A stretch of 64,000 bases of DNA from contig OV884009.1 of the NCBI GenBank assembly GCA_930367205.1, forward strand, positions 123,202,639 through 123,266,638. Reading direction: 5' to 3'. The translations under genes were made by a program, and so were the position numbers. Positions 33,199 through 43,382 of this stretch are shown one piece after another. Below the pieces are notes generated by a model, which saw only the letters and a program-made list of their open reading frames with translations, ran no database searches and was not told where the DNA came from. Source of the stretch: Acanthosoma haemorrhoidale. Its lineage: Eukaryota > Arthropoda > Insecta > Hemiptera > Acanthosomatidae. Position 1 is the first letter of the stretch. Each line of letters begins with the position of its first letter.

Positions 33199-33909
33199 AT
33201 GCGTAATGTCGTCGTATGCATTCAGAATGAAATTAGTCACACAAGTACAACGTTTTCCACTGTCAACTTTTCTCCAGTTAATGTTGATTCAGAAGGGAGA
33301 CAGAGTGCGTTATTACCAAACACCATTCGATCATCAATTTGCGGGCCTAGCGGTTGTGGAAAGACTAATATTATCATTGCACTTTTATTAAATTCAAATG
33401 GTTTAAAATTTAAAAATGTTTATCTTTTTGGAAAAACATTACATCACCCTAAATACCAGTATTTAAAGAGTGTCATAAATCTTGTTCCTGAAATAGGATT
33501 ATATGAATTTGAAGATGCAAATGAATTGCCTTAGGAAGTTGAATCCAATTCGGTGTGTATATTCGATGACGTCACTATGGAAAATCAAGATGTAATTAAA
33601 CGATACTTTAGTTATGGTCGTCATATGAACCTTGATTGTTTTTATTTAACACAAAGTTATGTTTGTGTCCCAAGACACCTTATCAGATGTAACATCAACT
33701 TTTTAATAGTATTTCCTCAAGATGAATTAAATTTGAAACATATTTACGAGGAGCATGTGAGCACTCCTGATTTAAGTTACACACTTTTTAAAGAGATGTG
33801 TTCATTATGTTGGAAAGAGCCTTTTAATTACCTTGTAATTGACAAGAGTAGGGATCTGAATAATGGACGTTTTCGAAAAGGAATCGATACATTCATTGTG
33901 GATATATAA
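33199..33909 (+). pseudogene. Polinton packaging ATPase (FtsK/HerA, A32-like), one nonsense codon
   Basis: By family, the motor that would pump DNA into the capsid. Walker A GPSGCGKTN lies at residues ~51-59 and Walker B SVCIFDDVT at ~117-125, followed by HMNLDCFYLTQSY (sensor region). The frame from ATG 33199 is open except for TAG at 33532-33534, just before Walker B. I chose this ATG because it is the first inside the TIR boundary; an upstream in-frame ATG (33073) lies in the TIR. The usual size is about 230-250 residues, as here. Confidence 0.85.
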
Positions 33910-33929
33910 AGAACATTGCTTGGTAGTGA

Positions 33930-35077
33930 TTGTTATTAACAATCATGGACCCAAAAGTCACTCGTGAGATTATAAAAACTAGTGAGATTTTAAAAAACAA
34001 ATTTCGTTCATTCAAGCGTACTGTCCAGGATGTTGAAAAAGGTCAACAAGAATTTTTTACTCCCGTGCTCCATCCACTAGAAGACATTAAACAATCAGTA
34101 AAGTTGTCCCAGGCCACCCCTGCAGTGACATCAAGAAAAGTAAAAAGGAGAGATACTAATATTGAGGACGAATCACCTGATAAAAGCGGGGTAGTCTACT
34201 AGTATTTACAGGAAATCAACATTATTGCCAAAATCAATGTCTCACTACAAAAGAGCTACATCAGTTTCATCCGATGATACAAAAACTAGTACTATGCAAA
34301 CGCCATTATCTCACTTTGTGGATCCCGCTCATGAAGTAGAAGTAGATGAGGGTAAATATGAAATAGATGAATCCCTATCTGAAAAAGTTAAAGAATATGC
34401 TCAAATTCCAAAGTGAGAAGCAGAATTTAAAGAGCACCTCACCACATTTGGAAATCTACAGAGAGAATACTTGGATAAGATGTTGAAAGGTGATAAGACA
34501 CATGACTCTCGTTACGGCATTAGCCATGCCTTCTGGGGGATTAGCCATTGGTGACTCGACTGATGTTCAGCTTTTCGCAAACAGTGATGATATGTCTATT
34601 AACGATGTGGTTTATGAAGGAACACCAGGATTGCTGGAGCTACTCTACTTAAAAAATCCTAAAGATTACACAGAGTACGACTTGGAAAATTATAATAGTA
34701 TTTTACTCTCAACCAATGCTCATAAAAAAGGCTATAGCGAGGAACAGGGGAGTATTAGGAAACAGGTCTGAGAAATATAGAAATATAGAAATATCATATC
34801 GAAGTTATTTCCACCTCAAACTTTAAAACCTCGCCCCCCTTCCTCAACATCATCATCAGCTTCGAGCAGGCTAACTTCACTCCGTTCTCACCCTTACAAA
34901 CGGGGATCTGGTCTTATGAGAGCCAATAAACCTCTGTATGAGTATTGGAACGACCCCAACGAACTAGTCGATCGTCTTAGGCTGCTAATGTCTTCAAGTT
35001 ATGCAGGGCATGAAGGTCATCAAAACGAAATAGAATCGCTAATCGAAGAGCTGCGAGAAGAAAATATAGTATATTAA
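33930..35077 (+). pseudogene. conserved Polinton protein of unknown role, frameshifted
   Basis: Starts MDPKVTREIIKTSEILKNKF with a coiled-coil look, then a charged linker, then RYGISHAFWG / IGDSTDVQLF, YEGTPGLLELLYLKNPKDYT and NSILLSTNAHKKGY. It ends GSGLMRANKPLYEYWNDPNE ... EELREENIVY. This architecture and the terminal YWNDPNEL...EELRE segment recur next to ATPase and integrase in insect Polintons, as I recall; the function is unknown. Three or more frame changes (about 34200, 34415-34500 and 34770) break it. Confidence 0.7.
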
Positions 35078-35091
35078 TGTACATATTTTTA

Positions 35092-36118
35092 TAATGAGTT
35101 TCAGTTCGTAGGTGAGTCTGAGAAGGAATCTGATGCGCTCACACGCGGACATCTTAACAAAATACTCAAAGAGAAGTTATAGATGGATTCAAACATAAAA
35201 AGGACTGTTGTAAACGAATTACATAAGCCAGCACGCAAAAAATATCCCAGGCGAAAGACGGTTTTAAAAAGGAATAAATGACTTGCGGCAGATAGATCTA
35301 GTAGAGATGATACCTTATTCTCGAGAAAATAAAGGGCACAAATATTGTTGACAGTTATAGACTGTTTTTCCAAATATGCTATGGCCACGCCTCTAAAGCT
35401 GAAATCAGCGGACAATGTGACTAAAGCAACGGAGAGTGTGTTTCATTCGAGTAGACAAACTCCGAAAAATATTCAAAGCGATCAGGGAAAGGAATTTTAC
35501 AATTCCAAGTTTAAATCTTTAATGAAACAATACTCTGTTAATCATTATTCCACTTTTTCTAATATGAAAGCTTCCATTGTAGAAAGGTTTAATAGAACAT
35601 TAAAAGGAAAATTGTGGAAAGCCTTCAGCATGCAAGGAAATTACAAATTTTTAGATATCCTACCTCAAATTTTACAAGAGTATAATTCATCATTTCATAG
35701 GACTATAGGTATGAGTCCAATTGATGCTCACCATAAAAAAGTAGAAAAATATTTGAAAAATAATGTCTATTCTTCATTGACTATGAGTAAAGTAGTACGA
35801 AAGCAGAAATTTGAAGAAGATGATTTTGTCAGAATATCTAAACAAAAATCCATATTTTCAAAAGGATATGTTTTAAATTGGTCAAGTGAAATTTTTAAGA
35901 TAGTCAAGATTCAAAAGACATACCCTTTCACTTACTTACTGGAAGATCTGAAAGGACAACCGATTAGTGGTGCATTCTATGAAGAAGAGCTGCAAAAAGT
36001 TAAATATCCAAATAAATACCTTGTAGAGAGGGTTTTAAAAAGAAAAGGAAATAAATTGTATGTAAAGTGGTTGGGATTAGAAGAACGTAGCTGGATTGAC
36101 AGGAAGGATATTGCATAA
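35092..36118 (+). pseudogene. Polinton retroviral-type integrase with chromodomain, 5' part frameshifted
   Basis: Catalyses strand transfer of the element ends. The N-terminal part (35092-35344) is broken by frameshifts but still shows ELHKPARKKYPRR and LRQIDLVEM with the first catalytic Asp. From 35345 the frame is open for 257 codons: second Asp in SDQGKEFYN, catalytic Glu in IVERFNRTLKG, then EYNSSFHRTIGMSPIDAH. The C-terminal chromodomain reads YLVERVLKRKGNKLYVKWLG. The order is that of Polinton integrases. Confidence 0.88.
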
Positions 36119-36358
36119 TGTTGTGAAAGAAACAAACACTTACTCTTATAATAGACATTTATTATTTTTTTACAAAAACTGTATACATTATAGGTATTGT
36201 TATTCTACATTAAAAAAATAAATCTAGTACTTACAAATTGTTGTTCTTTTTAACCTATGCTTATTCTAAGCAATTAATAATAATACTACAATTAGACATT
36301 AAATTGATTTAAAATCCTTTTTCAGTTACAATACAAATTAAATTTAACGGTCGTTTTT
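36119..36358. other. Polinton intergenic between convergent integrase and PolB
   Basis: AT-rich stretch where two transcription units meet. AATAAA-like strings occur on both strands; no gene. Confidence 0.4.
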
Positions 36359-37290
36359 TTATTCATCAAGGCTATAGTGTCCATAAGGGAGCGTTTGCAC
36401 TCCATCGCTTAATGTACGCCTTTTGTCATCAAATGAGCACAATGACTTTTTATTTATTAGTGAAGTTTGAACGTTATGTTTTTTAGATTGAATTATATAA
36501 AACGAAGAATATACACATTTACTACTTTCTTTAAGTGTGTTTAAGAATTCGTTAAAAGTAAAATCGTCAACAGCTGATTTTTTTATTCCCTTTGACTTTT
36601 TAACCGTTATATCTTTGTTTGTTATGTAAGAATACATTTTAGGTCTCAACCCGACAATTTCCACTATAGGATCTCCAAAGGTTTCATCTTTCAACAGACC
36701 AACTATTTTTTGTTTTTTGCAGAATGACAGAAATGAGAAGTAGGAAAATTGCTTGTATCAAAATATTTTTGTAACTCTCCAGATATATCAGAATACATCT
36801 TCCGTCCTAATATTGTATAAAAATGAATCGGTGTCTGTATAGCATAAGGTAACATTTTCTATACCATATTTTTTCAAGAAAACATTATAGTGGTAATGAT
36901 ACATCAAAACTTTGCTCAATTCTAGCACGGAGAATCCTACATACAACGGTTTATCAAAAATAATACTGTCTTTTTCCAACTGGACTGCTGTTACATTATC
37001 TGCAAATATAATCCTACCTTTAAAATTTGGTTTGTTTACTTGACGAAATAATGATTTTTCATTGGTTACTATTTTCAAATCGATTCTTTTACGCACGTTC
37101 TCCATAAATTTACCAAAGCAACTGTTATTCATCAATTTGTGAAAATCTGACTCGAATGTATTTTTTGCAGATGCCCTCATCTTTGAAATAATTTCTATGT
37201 ATGGCACCAACCAATTCTTTTGTTTAAAATTTAATACTCTGTGAATTTTTGAAATTTTTACCCCCAGTTGTAATGCCTGCTTTAATAATT
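36359..37290 (-). pseudogene. Polinton protein-primed DNA polymerase B, C-terminal remnant
   Basis: Would replicate the element from its protein-primed ends. Readable on the minus strand: QLGVKISKIHRVLNFKQ, WLVPYIEII, FHKLMNNSCFGKFMEN (Kx3NSxYG region, with CFG) and the catalytic YTDTDSF (motif C) at about 36845. After two frameshifts the C-terminus FGDPIVEIVGLRPKMYSY follows. Exonuclease, terminal-protein and motif A regions are absent: upstream of ~37290 there is only about 200 bp before the next gene. About three quarters of the usual 1000+ residues are deleted. Confidence 0.88.
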
Positions 37291-37513
37291 ATTTGCGTTG
37301 CTTATACTATTCATTTTACTCCTTAACACTAAAAAAAAAATATACAAAGCCAAAACCAAAATAATAAAAATAAAAAAAAATAGCCTTCCTAAATTAATCA
37401 ACTATTCGAATTTAATGTCATATGCATTTTTCTTTTTTCCGAGATATTGAAATTTCAGCTCTCCTAAAAACGAGAATAATCACTTAGCTAATTAAAAAAA
37501 AATACAATATTTA

Positions 37514-37756
37514 TTATATATTTAAATATACTATACCTCTATAGCTTGCTAATTCCTCTTCAGTGAACGCATATATATATCGTTTTGGTAGGAAGGATAA
37601 ATCTTCTTCATCATCTTCTATTATGGCCTCAATAGATGGGCCAAATTCTGTCTCCTTTTTGCTCAGTTTTATTACCTTGTATGTCCGTCCAATAGTCAAT
37701 TCACCAATGTTTTTATGTACAGGATTAATTTCATTCAATTTTTTAAGGAGAGACAT
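37514..37756 (-). CDS. small conserved Polinton protein, unknown function
   Basis: Open 80-codon frame, MSLLKKLNEINPVHKNIGEL...GRTYKVIKLSKKETEFGPSI...FLPKRY. The KVIK..K..T.FG.....LPKRY pattern is one I associate with small proteins beside PolB in insect Polintons; no function is known to me. Codons show no lesion. The window 37757-38184 upstream separates it from the divergent PLA2 gene. Confidence 0.6.
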   Translation of the reverse strand: MSLLKKLNEINPVHKNIGELTIGRTYKVIKLSKKETEFGPSIEAIIEDDEEDLSFLPKRYIYAFTEEELASYRGIVYLNI

Positions 37757-38184
37757 CTAAAAAATCATATTATTTGCTTAGCTATTTATTGATGCAAGAG
37801 AATAATGATATAACCAGACTAACTTACTTACAATTGCTGCAAGGAGAACTGAAGCAGCTACGAACAATAAACTTATATGGTAATACGTCCCCAAACGAGG
37901 AATGAGCTCATCTTGACGATATCATCGCATATATAAGACCCCAGCTGAGGTGGGGATTTTTACCATCTTGCAATTGCTGACCTGAAAGGTTCTGAGAGGC
38001 CATGTGGGCTAAGATTACTTAAAACACCCTTGATTAGATAGTGCAGTCAGCAGGGCTAAAAGACCGAAGTAATATCTTTCGGTCAATTTAAAACATTTTA
38101 CTAGACGAATTTCATTCTGAATACAAACGACGGTATTATGCTTCAGTATATATATAAGTCTGCTCCTCATTTTCTTAGTACAGT
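37757..38184. promoter_or_regulatory. divergent promoter region with two TATA-like boxes
   Basis: ATATATAAGA at 37929-37938 and TATATATATAAG at about 38147-38158. The second lies about 27 nt before the PLA2-protein ATG (38185), a normal TATA distance only if the leader is very short. A similar GATATAAATGAG occurs at 41435-41446 upstream of the next plus-strand unit. Inferred from sequence and position. Confidence 0.4.
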
Positions 38185-38922
38185 ATGATTCGTAAAGCTC
38201 AAAAAGGAACAGGTCTAGTAAACAGTTTTATAAACAAGTTGCCTATTGAATTACATCTTCCGGGCTATCAGTATTGCGGTCCTGGTACGGATCTAGAAAA
38301 GCGACTAACTAAAGGTGACGTTGGAATAAATCAGCTTGATAAGGAATAAGGAAAATAAGGAAGCAGTCGTAAGGAAGTGGACTAAATCTTAGCTGGTAAT
38401 GCTTGGAAAAGAGTTAAAGCTTCAGATTCGTCATGGGGAGAAAACGCCGCGGCTTGGTTAGTTACAAATGCTATGAAAGCGAAAAGAAAAATTGGATCAG
38501 GTTTAAAAAAGAAAAAGAAAAAGATTAGTTTCATCGACTTAGTTAAATCGTCAAAGGTAGATGATGTATCATCTATTCTGAAAGCTTCGAAAGTGGCATA
38601 TAAGAAGGCTAAAATGCATCTACGTGGTAAGACGAAACCTTGTCCACCCAGAGTTCTACCGATGCCAAAGGAGCAAGGCTTTCTACAATTTCTTGTACCG
38701 TTGATGGCAGGACTTTCCGCTGTGGGCTCTTTGACTGGAGGAGCCGCAAGTTTAGTGAAATCGATCAATGAGGCTAAAGAAGCCAAGCTAAAATTGGATG
38801 AGCAAAAGAGGCATAATTTAGCTATAGAAGGTCAGAAAGTCGGTAGCGGACTTTATTTGAAACCCTATAAGAAAGGTTATGGTCTGTTTATAAACCGACA
38901 AAAAAGGCCGAGAAAAATATGA
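38185..38922 (+). pseudogene. Polinton PLA2-domain protein (parvovirus-VP1-like), catalytic segment lost
   Basis: Starts MIRKAQKGTGLVNSFINKLP; the calcium-loop motif YQYCGPGT and LEKRLTKGDVGINQLDK match the phospholipase A2-like domain found in parvovirus VP1 and Polinton proteins. The HD catalytic segment that should follow is replaced by three in-frame stops (38347-38388), after which the same frame resumes ILAGNAWKRVKASD and runs open to 38922. The C-terminal part has a basic K-rich stretch, a hydrophobic A/G-rich segment (PLMAGLSAVGSLTGGAASLV) and GSGLYLKPYKKGYGLF. Role by family: membrane penetration during entry; here inactive. Confidence 0.75.
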
Positions 38923-39287
38923 CTGCCGAATATACCATTGACTGATCTCGAATTAAATTATATAGCTAAAGTTTTGAATATTGAAAATTTTCGTGGAGTA
39001 TTTATGATTGATAGTCTCCCAAAATTACCAAAAAAAAGCATGAGAAAGCTATTGTAAATTTACATACAAGTTCAGAACCTGGTTCTCATTGGGTTTGTTA
39101 TATAAAAAAAGATAATCTTGTGAAATACTTGGATTCGTTTGGTAATTTGAAACCACCACCACAGCTACTTGATTACTTTAAAGGTTTACAAATAACTTAC
39201 AACAGACGTCGTTATCAGAAGTGGAATACTCCGATTTGCGGACATCTCTGCTTAAAGTATTTAGCCGACGTTTCTCATAAATTTTAA
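38921..39287 (+). pseudogene. Polinton adenovirus-type cysteine protease, frameshifted
   Basis: A maturation protease for capsid proteins. Reads LTDLELNYIAKVLNIENFRG then, after a shift near 39040, the catalytic His in SEPGSHWVCY, the Asp region YLDSFGNLKPP, and the catalytic Cys in TPICGHLCLKYL. Length (~120 residues) and motif order match Polinton PRO. The start overlaps the preceding stop (ATGA at 38919-38922), indicating tight packing. Confidence 0.85.
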
Positions 39288-39299
39288 TCATTCATAATC

Positions 39300-40007
39300 A
39301 TGAGCTACACAGTAGCGCTTACAGGGGATTCTAGCGTTCTTCATGCGAACTTTTTACCTCCGCTAGAATTAGGATCAAGTTATACCATTGGCTTATTATC
39401 TTTTGACATATATAATACTATTCCTAATGTAAGGAAGGATGTTAACGATAATTTTTATTTTGGAAATCTGACGATTCAGATACCTGAGGGATCGTATGAT
39501 ATCAGTGCTCTAAATACTTTTCTTTACGAAGAAATTATGCACTAAGACCCGAGAGCTGGGTTTGTACTGCGGGGAAATCACAGTACTTTAAAGGTGGAAC
39601 TTAGAACAACTAAACCGGTTTACTTCAACTTTCCCGATAAGCCACATTCCATTGGTCCACTATTGGGTTTTAATAGTCCAAATCGTGTGATACATCCAGT
39701 GAACTGCTATACTGAATCAGATGGAATTGTAAAAATCCTTTCCGTAAACACTATTTCGATACATTGTAACATCGCATCAGGGTATTACGGTAACCGGGAG
39801 CCAGATCATAGCATACATCAATTCATTCCGACTGTTGAACAAGGATATAAAATAGTAGAAACCCCGGATCCTGTCATTTACTTTCCTACTAACGTGATGA
39901 CTGTTGACAATATTACCATTCCCTTAGTGGATCAGAACGGCGAGCTTATTGACTTTAGGGGAGAAACTGTTACATTGAGAATACATTTGAAGAAGAATGG
40001 GGATTGA
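39300..40007 (+). pseudogene. Polinton penton-like minor capsid protein, one nonsense codon
   Basis: Single frame of 235 codons interrupted only by TAA at 39543-39545. Starts MSYTVALTGDSSVLHANFLP; other landmarks are YTIGLLSFDIYNTIPNV, IGPLLGFNSPNRVI and the end VTLRIHLKKNGD. The position between protease and major capsid, and its length, fit the single jelly-roll penton-type protein of Polintons. Assigned by synteny and by family sequence as I know it. Confidence 0.75.
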
Positions 40008-40170
40008 TTTTACCAGAGAGAGTTGTGTGCGAGTTGAAGCCCGTTATAAAAGGAGATGTCATACTCAGTTAAGAATTAGTAAACCAATATCGACGAGACC
40101 TTTAACAACTGTCAACGCTAACTTTTTAAAACAGTGTGGTTTTCTGTTAAAAATAAGAAAAAAAAAATGA
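39997..40170 (+). CDS. 57-residue ORF packed between the two capsid genes
   Basis: ATG at 39997 overlaps the last 11 nt of the penton gene in another frame. Its stop overlaps the major capsid ATG as ATGA (40167-40170). The peptide begins MGIDFTRESCVRVEARYKRR and is very basic, with three Cys and a KIRKKK C-terminus. It is uninterrupted while its neighbours are broken. It could be a small core/DNA-binding protein or a chance frame; I recognise no family. Confidence 0.4.
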   Translation: MGIDFTRESCVRVEARYKRRCHTQLRISKPISTRPLTTVNANFLKQCGFLLKIRKKK

Positions 40171-41362
40171 ATAACATGCTAAATATTACATCAGACGTAA
40201 AATTTGAAGAATCTCTTACACAATTTCAATATCATTCACATCAAGCGTATGCGGGGAACACCCTTAACAAGTCTGATGAAATCAGAATACCCATCCATCA
40301 ACAAGATGTTTATACGATTCCTTCATTAAGTTTTGTTTATCTGGAAGGACGAATTTCAAAAAAGGCTGGTACTGCTGGAACTGCTTCAAAATTAACTAAT
40401 AACGCTTTTGCGTTTTTGTTTGGTGAGATCAGATATGAATTGAATGGTATTGAAGTTGATAGAGTGAGAAACCCAGGAATAACTACAACGCTTAAAGGCC
40501 ATGCGTCATTTTCACCTAATCAAGTCAAAGGTCTAGAAAATGCAGGATGGGTAATCCCAGGTGTAGACAAAACTCTTTCAATAGATAAAAACGGTTTTTT
40601 TAGTGTGTGTCTGCAACTGGATATTCTCTTAGCGATATGTGAGGACTATCGAAAAATTTTAATTAATCTTAAGCAAGAACTCGTTTTGATCAGATCGAGT
40701 ACTGACTTGAACTGCGTAAAGGGTGACGATGATGTTTGGATGACGATTGGGAGAATGCCTCATGTTCGTGTTTCTGATCAAGAACGGCTGAGGTTGTTAA
40801 AAATGGTAGATAAAAACAAGGTCATCTCTATTCCGTTCAGATCATGGGATCTTTACGAATATCCTAATTTACCTGCATCGCAACAAGAAAACTGGACTAT
40901 AAAAACATCGACAAATTTAGAAAAGCCACGCTATGTTATTATCGCATTCCAGACAAATCGACTGAGAAACGCTAGCAAAGATAACAGTCAGTTTGATAGT
41001 TGCAAATTGAAAAATTTGAAACTCTATCTGAATAGCGAGCAATATCCTTATGATGATTTGAATATAGATTTCGAGCTTGGAAAAGTGGCTCTCCTCAGTA
41101 TAAAGAATTTCAAACGAGTTATTATGGCAATAGGCATTCTCAACCTCTGCTATCACGATGTGATTTTGAGATCATAGCACCTATAGTCGTTATAGATTGT
41201 TCTAAACAATCTGATGCGATAAAGAGTACGACTATTGATATTCGCGTTCAACTAGAGGCGAGTGAGAATTTTCCTGCTAATACCAAGGCATACTGTCTCA
41301 TTCTTCATGATAAAATAGTAGAATATGAGGTAGGGACAGGTCTAGTTCGCAAGGTTTATTAA
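40167..41362 (+). pseudogene. Polinton major capsid protein (double jelly-roll), 3' frameshift
   Basis: The hexon-like shell protein. ATG 40167 opens MNNMLNITSDVKFEESLTQF; then SDEIRIPIHQQDVYTIPSLS, FLFGEIRYELNGIEVDRVRN, ISIPFRSWDLYEYPNL, TNLEKPRYVIIAFQTNR and LKLYLNSEQYPYDDLNIDF, which are characteristic of Polinton MCPs. A frameshift near 41097 moves the C-terminus (EFQTSYYGNR...VIDCSKQ...) to another frame, ending at TAA 41360-41362. About 400 residues in all, slightly short of typical. Confidence 0.85.
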
Positions 41363-41667
41363 AAAAAAAGCCTGCGTGTATATAGTTTAAGCGCTGAGTC
41401 TTTATCATAATGCTGAGCGTAGACCTTTTGATATGATATAAATGAGGCTCCTCGCTTAGAGATAGGCAATCCCCTTCCGTGATTCATTCATGCACGTTCA
41501 GTTAGTAGCTTAGACACTTAAATCTTTTTATTTTAAACTTTTGTTGTAGTGTAAATTAATAAAGTCATTTTTAAAAAAGCTCAATAGCTTCGCACTTGCT
41601 TTAATTATATATAACCATTCAGTCGGCTGTAATAATCTCACTTCACCGTAGGAGCGTAAACCACAAG
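41363..41667 (+). promoter_or_regulatory. Polinton intergenic with TATA-like box
   Basis: Contains an A9 run after the capsid stop, GATATAAATGAGGCTCCTCG at 41435-41454 and AATAAAG-like signals near 41560. Likely holds the 3' end of the capsid unit and the promoter of the next. The GCTCCTC string also follows the TATA box at 38158 (TCTGCTCCTC). Confidence 0.35.
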
Positions 41668-42170
41668 ATGCGTTCGGCGGTCATTGATTTTCAGGGCTAT
41701 CGCACGGCTTCTAACTCATTAATTGTTAAAGAACTAGCTATCATCTCAATCAGCCATGGTTCATCATATCATTGGTTTTTTAAACCACCTCAAGATGTTG
41801 AAGAAGTGAGTCAGTCGAAGACAAATCTTTGGGAAAAAAACATTTTCATGGATTGGAATGGGACTATGGCGATGTACAATATGAAGATATGAAGTATTTC
41901 CTAATATGCGTTACAGAAGACTATGATATATTATGGGCAAAAGGAATGGAAATGTGCAAATTTATAGAAGAACTCATTGATAAATCAGTCTATGATCTTC
42001 ATGATTTCAGTTGTCCAAACTTGAAACAATTAGATAAAGACCAGATGACTTGTCATTTTCATTTACACACTTCCTTTGTTTGCTCATTAAATCAAGCTCA
42101 TCGTCTGGCTACATGGGTTGGAAAAAATAGAGAAGCTGTAGATTTGAAAAAAGAAGAGATAAGAAGGTAA
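41668..42170 (+). pseudogene. Polinton-associated conserved unknown protein, frameshifted
   Basis: Starts MRSAVIDFQGYRTASNSLIV (VID.QG pattern), then KELAIISISH, HWFFKPP, a shift near 41840, then HGLEWDYGDVQYEDM, LWAKGMEMCKFIEEL, FSCPNLKQL, CHFHLHTSFVCSLNQAHRL. This Asp-start / KG.EK / CP.L / C.FH....CA pattern is a family I have seen beside Polinton genes in insects. It vaguely resembles a DEDD-type RNase H fold, but that is speculation. Confidence 0.5.
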
Positions 42171-42358
42171 ACATTTAAAAACATTGGCTCACCTCATCAT
42201 TTGCTTTCATATGCTGGATTTATTCGAGGAGTTAAAGATAGAGTTAAGTGCGTATACTGTGGACTGCTATTTGACAGAAAATCATTAGTCAACCCTCTCA
42301 GCTACCATAAAAAAAATAGTCCTCAGTGTTTGTGGTTTGAGGAGAAGGGGAATTTATA
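42171..42358 (+). pseudogene. BIR-like zinc module following the unknown protein in frame
   Basis: In the same frame after a TAA (42168-42170): TFKNIGSPHHLLSYAGF, then DRVKCVYCGLLF, LSYH and SPQCLWF. Spacing is CX2CX15HX6C, against CX2CX16HX6-8C for a BIR domain, with the usual AGF and D.V.C..C context. No ATG precedes it, so it was probably the C-terminal part of the gene before it or has lost its start. Confidence 0.55.
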
Positions 42359-42751
42359 AATACCTCCTAGTAAAAAACCCTGCATTAGTATGATGGATAG
42401 AATGGAGTCGGTGATACGTCGTTTGGGAGAGGAAGGTATCGAAACTTTAACTACTGAACATTGCGAGTTTTACCTCGATCATTACTTTTGTACCTTTTCG
42501 ACTACACATTAGACTACATCTGGGACAACTTACCTGAGGAATGACGAGAGGATGAGGAATTTATCCAGAAACGAAGACTCTCATGCCTCAATGAATATAT
42601 TAATTATTAATTGTAATATTATATCTATAATTTATTCATGTTTTATTGCAAATAAACCATAGAAATTTAAAAAAAAAATTTTATTTACCTTTATTCTCCT
42701 TTTTACTTAGGGAAAAGTTAAAAAAAAACAGCGTATAGACATAACAATTAT
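42359..42751. other. Polinton intergenic
   Basis: Fragments such as MDRMESVIRRLGEEGIETLT (plus strand, ~42394-42450) suggest a short tail of the preceding unit. Otherwise AT-rich with long A/T runs near 42670-42730. Confidence 0.35.
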
Positions 42752-43338
42752 TTATTGAATATAGTTCAAATTACAATTTATGCGGGTATTATTACACATT
42801 TTCTCGAGTTCATTTAAATTATTAAAAAGGGTATTAGTATTAATATTAAAGTCCATTGATGAAGATTTCACAGGTTCTTCATGTTTCTTATAGAGTTCAG
42901 CCATCTTGGTTATCAAGTCCAGTGAGTCGTTGATTTTCTTAACTTCTCTATAAAGCTTTGTCACATCATTTTTGTTGAAACATGCCGAAGGTGTATTCAG
43001 CTGAAGGGTTGATGGACTCTGGTTAAACATTGCGAAACAAAGAATTACCTGTTCAATTTTCATTACCCTGTTCCTCCCTCTCTTGGAAAATATGCAATTT
43101 ACATTTTTACATGGTAGTCGGTCTTCAACCTCCACTTTCTTGGGCCTGCTTTGCAAAGAGACAACATCCTTGGAACTTGGTCGACGATGAATTTCCATTC
43201 TTCTGTATCCATATACACTGTAGTTTTCTTGTCGATGACAGCGACAGTGGGCACAAAATCACAAAGACCAACTCGAACTAGTTTGCTACAAGTGATGTGG
43301 TACTCAGTCACTAGTTCCAATCGTCGTGGACCCTCCAT
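42752..43338 (-). pseudogene. conserved Polinton unknown protein, one frameshift
   Basis: ATG at 43338: MEGPRRLELVTEYHITCSKL, then VRVGLCDFVPTVAVIDKKTT, MDTEEWKFIVDQ. After a shift near 43105 it continues NCIFSKRGRNRVMKIEQVIL, PSACFNKNDVTKLY and a helical C-terminus rich in N/K. The RVG.CDF.P...I segment recurs near Polintons as I remember; function unknown. It lies convergent with the plus-strand unit and in tandem with the BIR gene. Confidence 0.5.
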
Positions 43339-43382
43339 CTTGCTAGGCTTCAACGAGACTAATAGATTTAACATTTAAAAAA

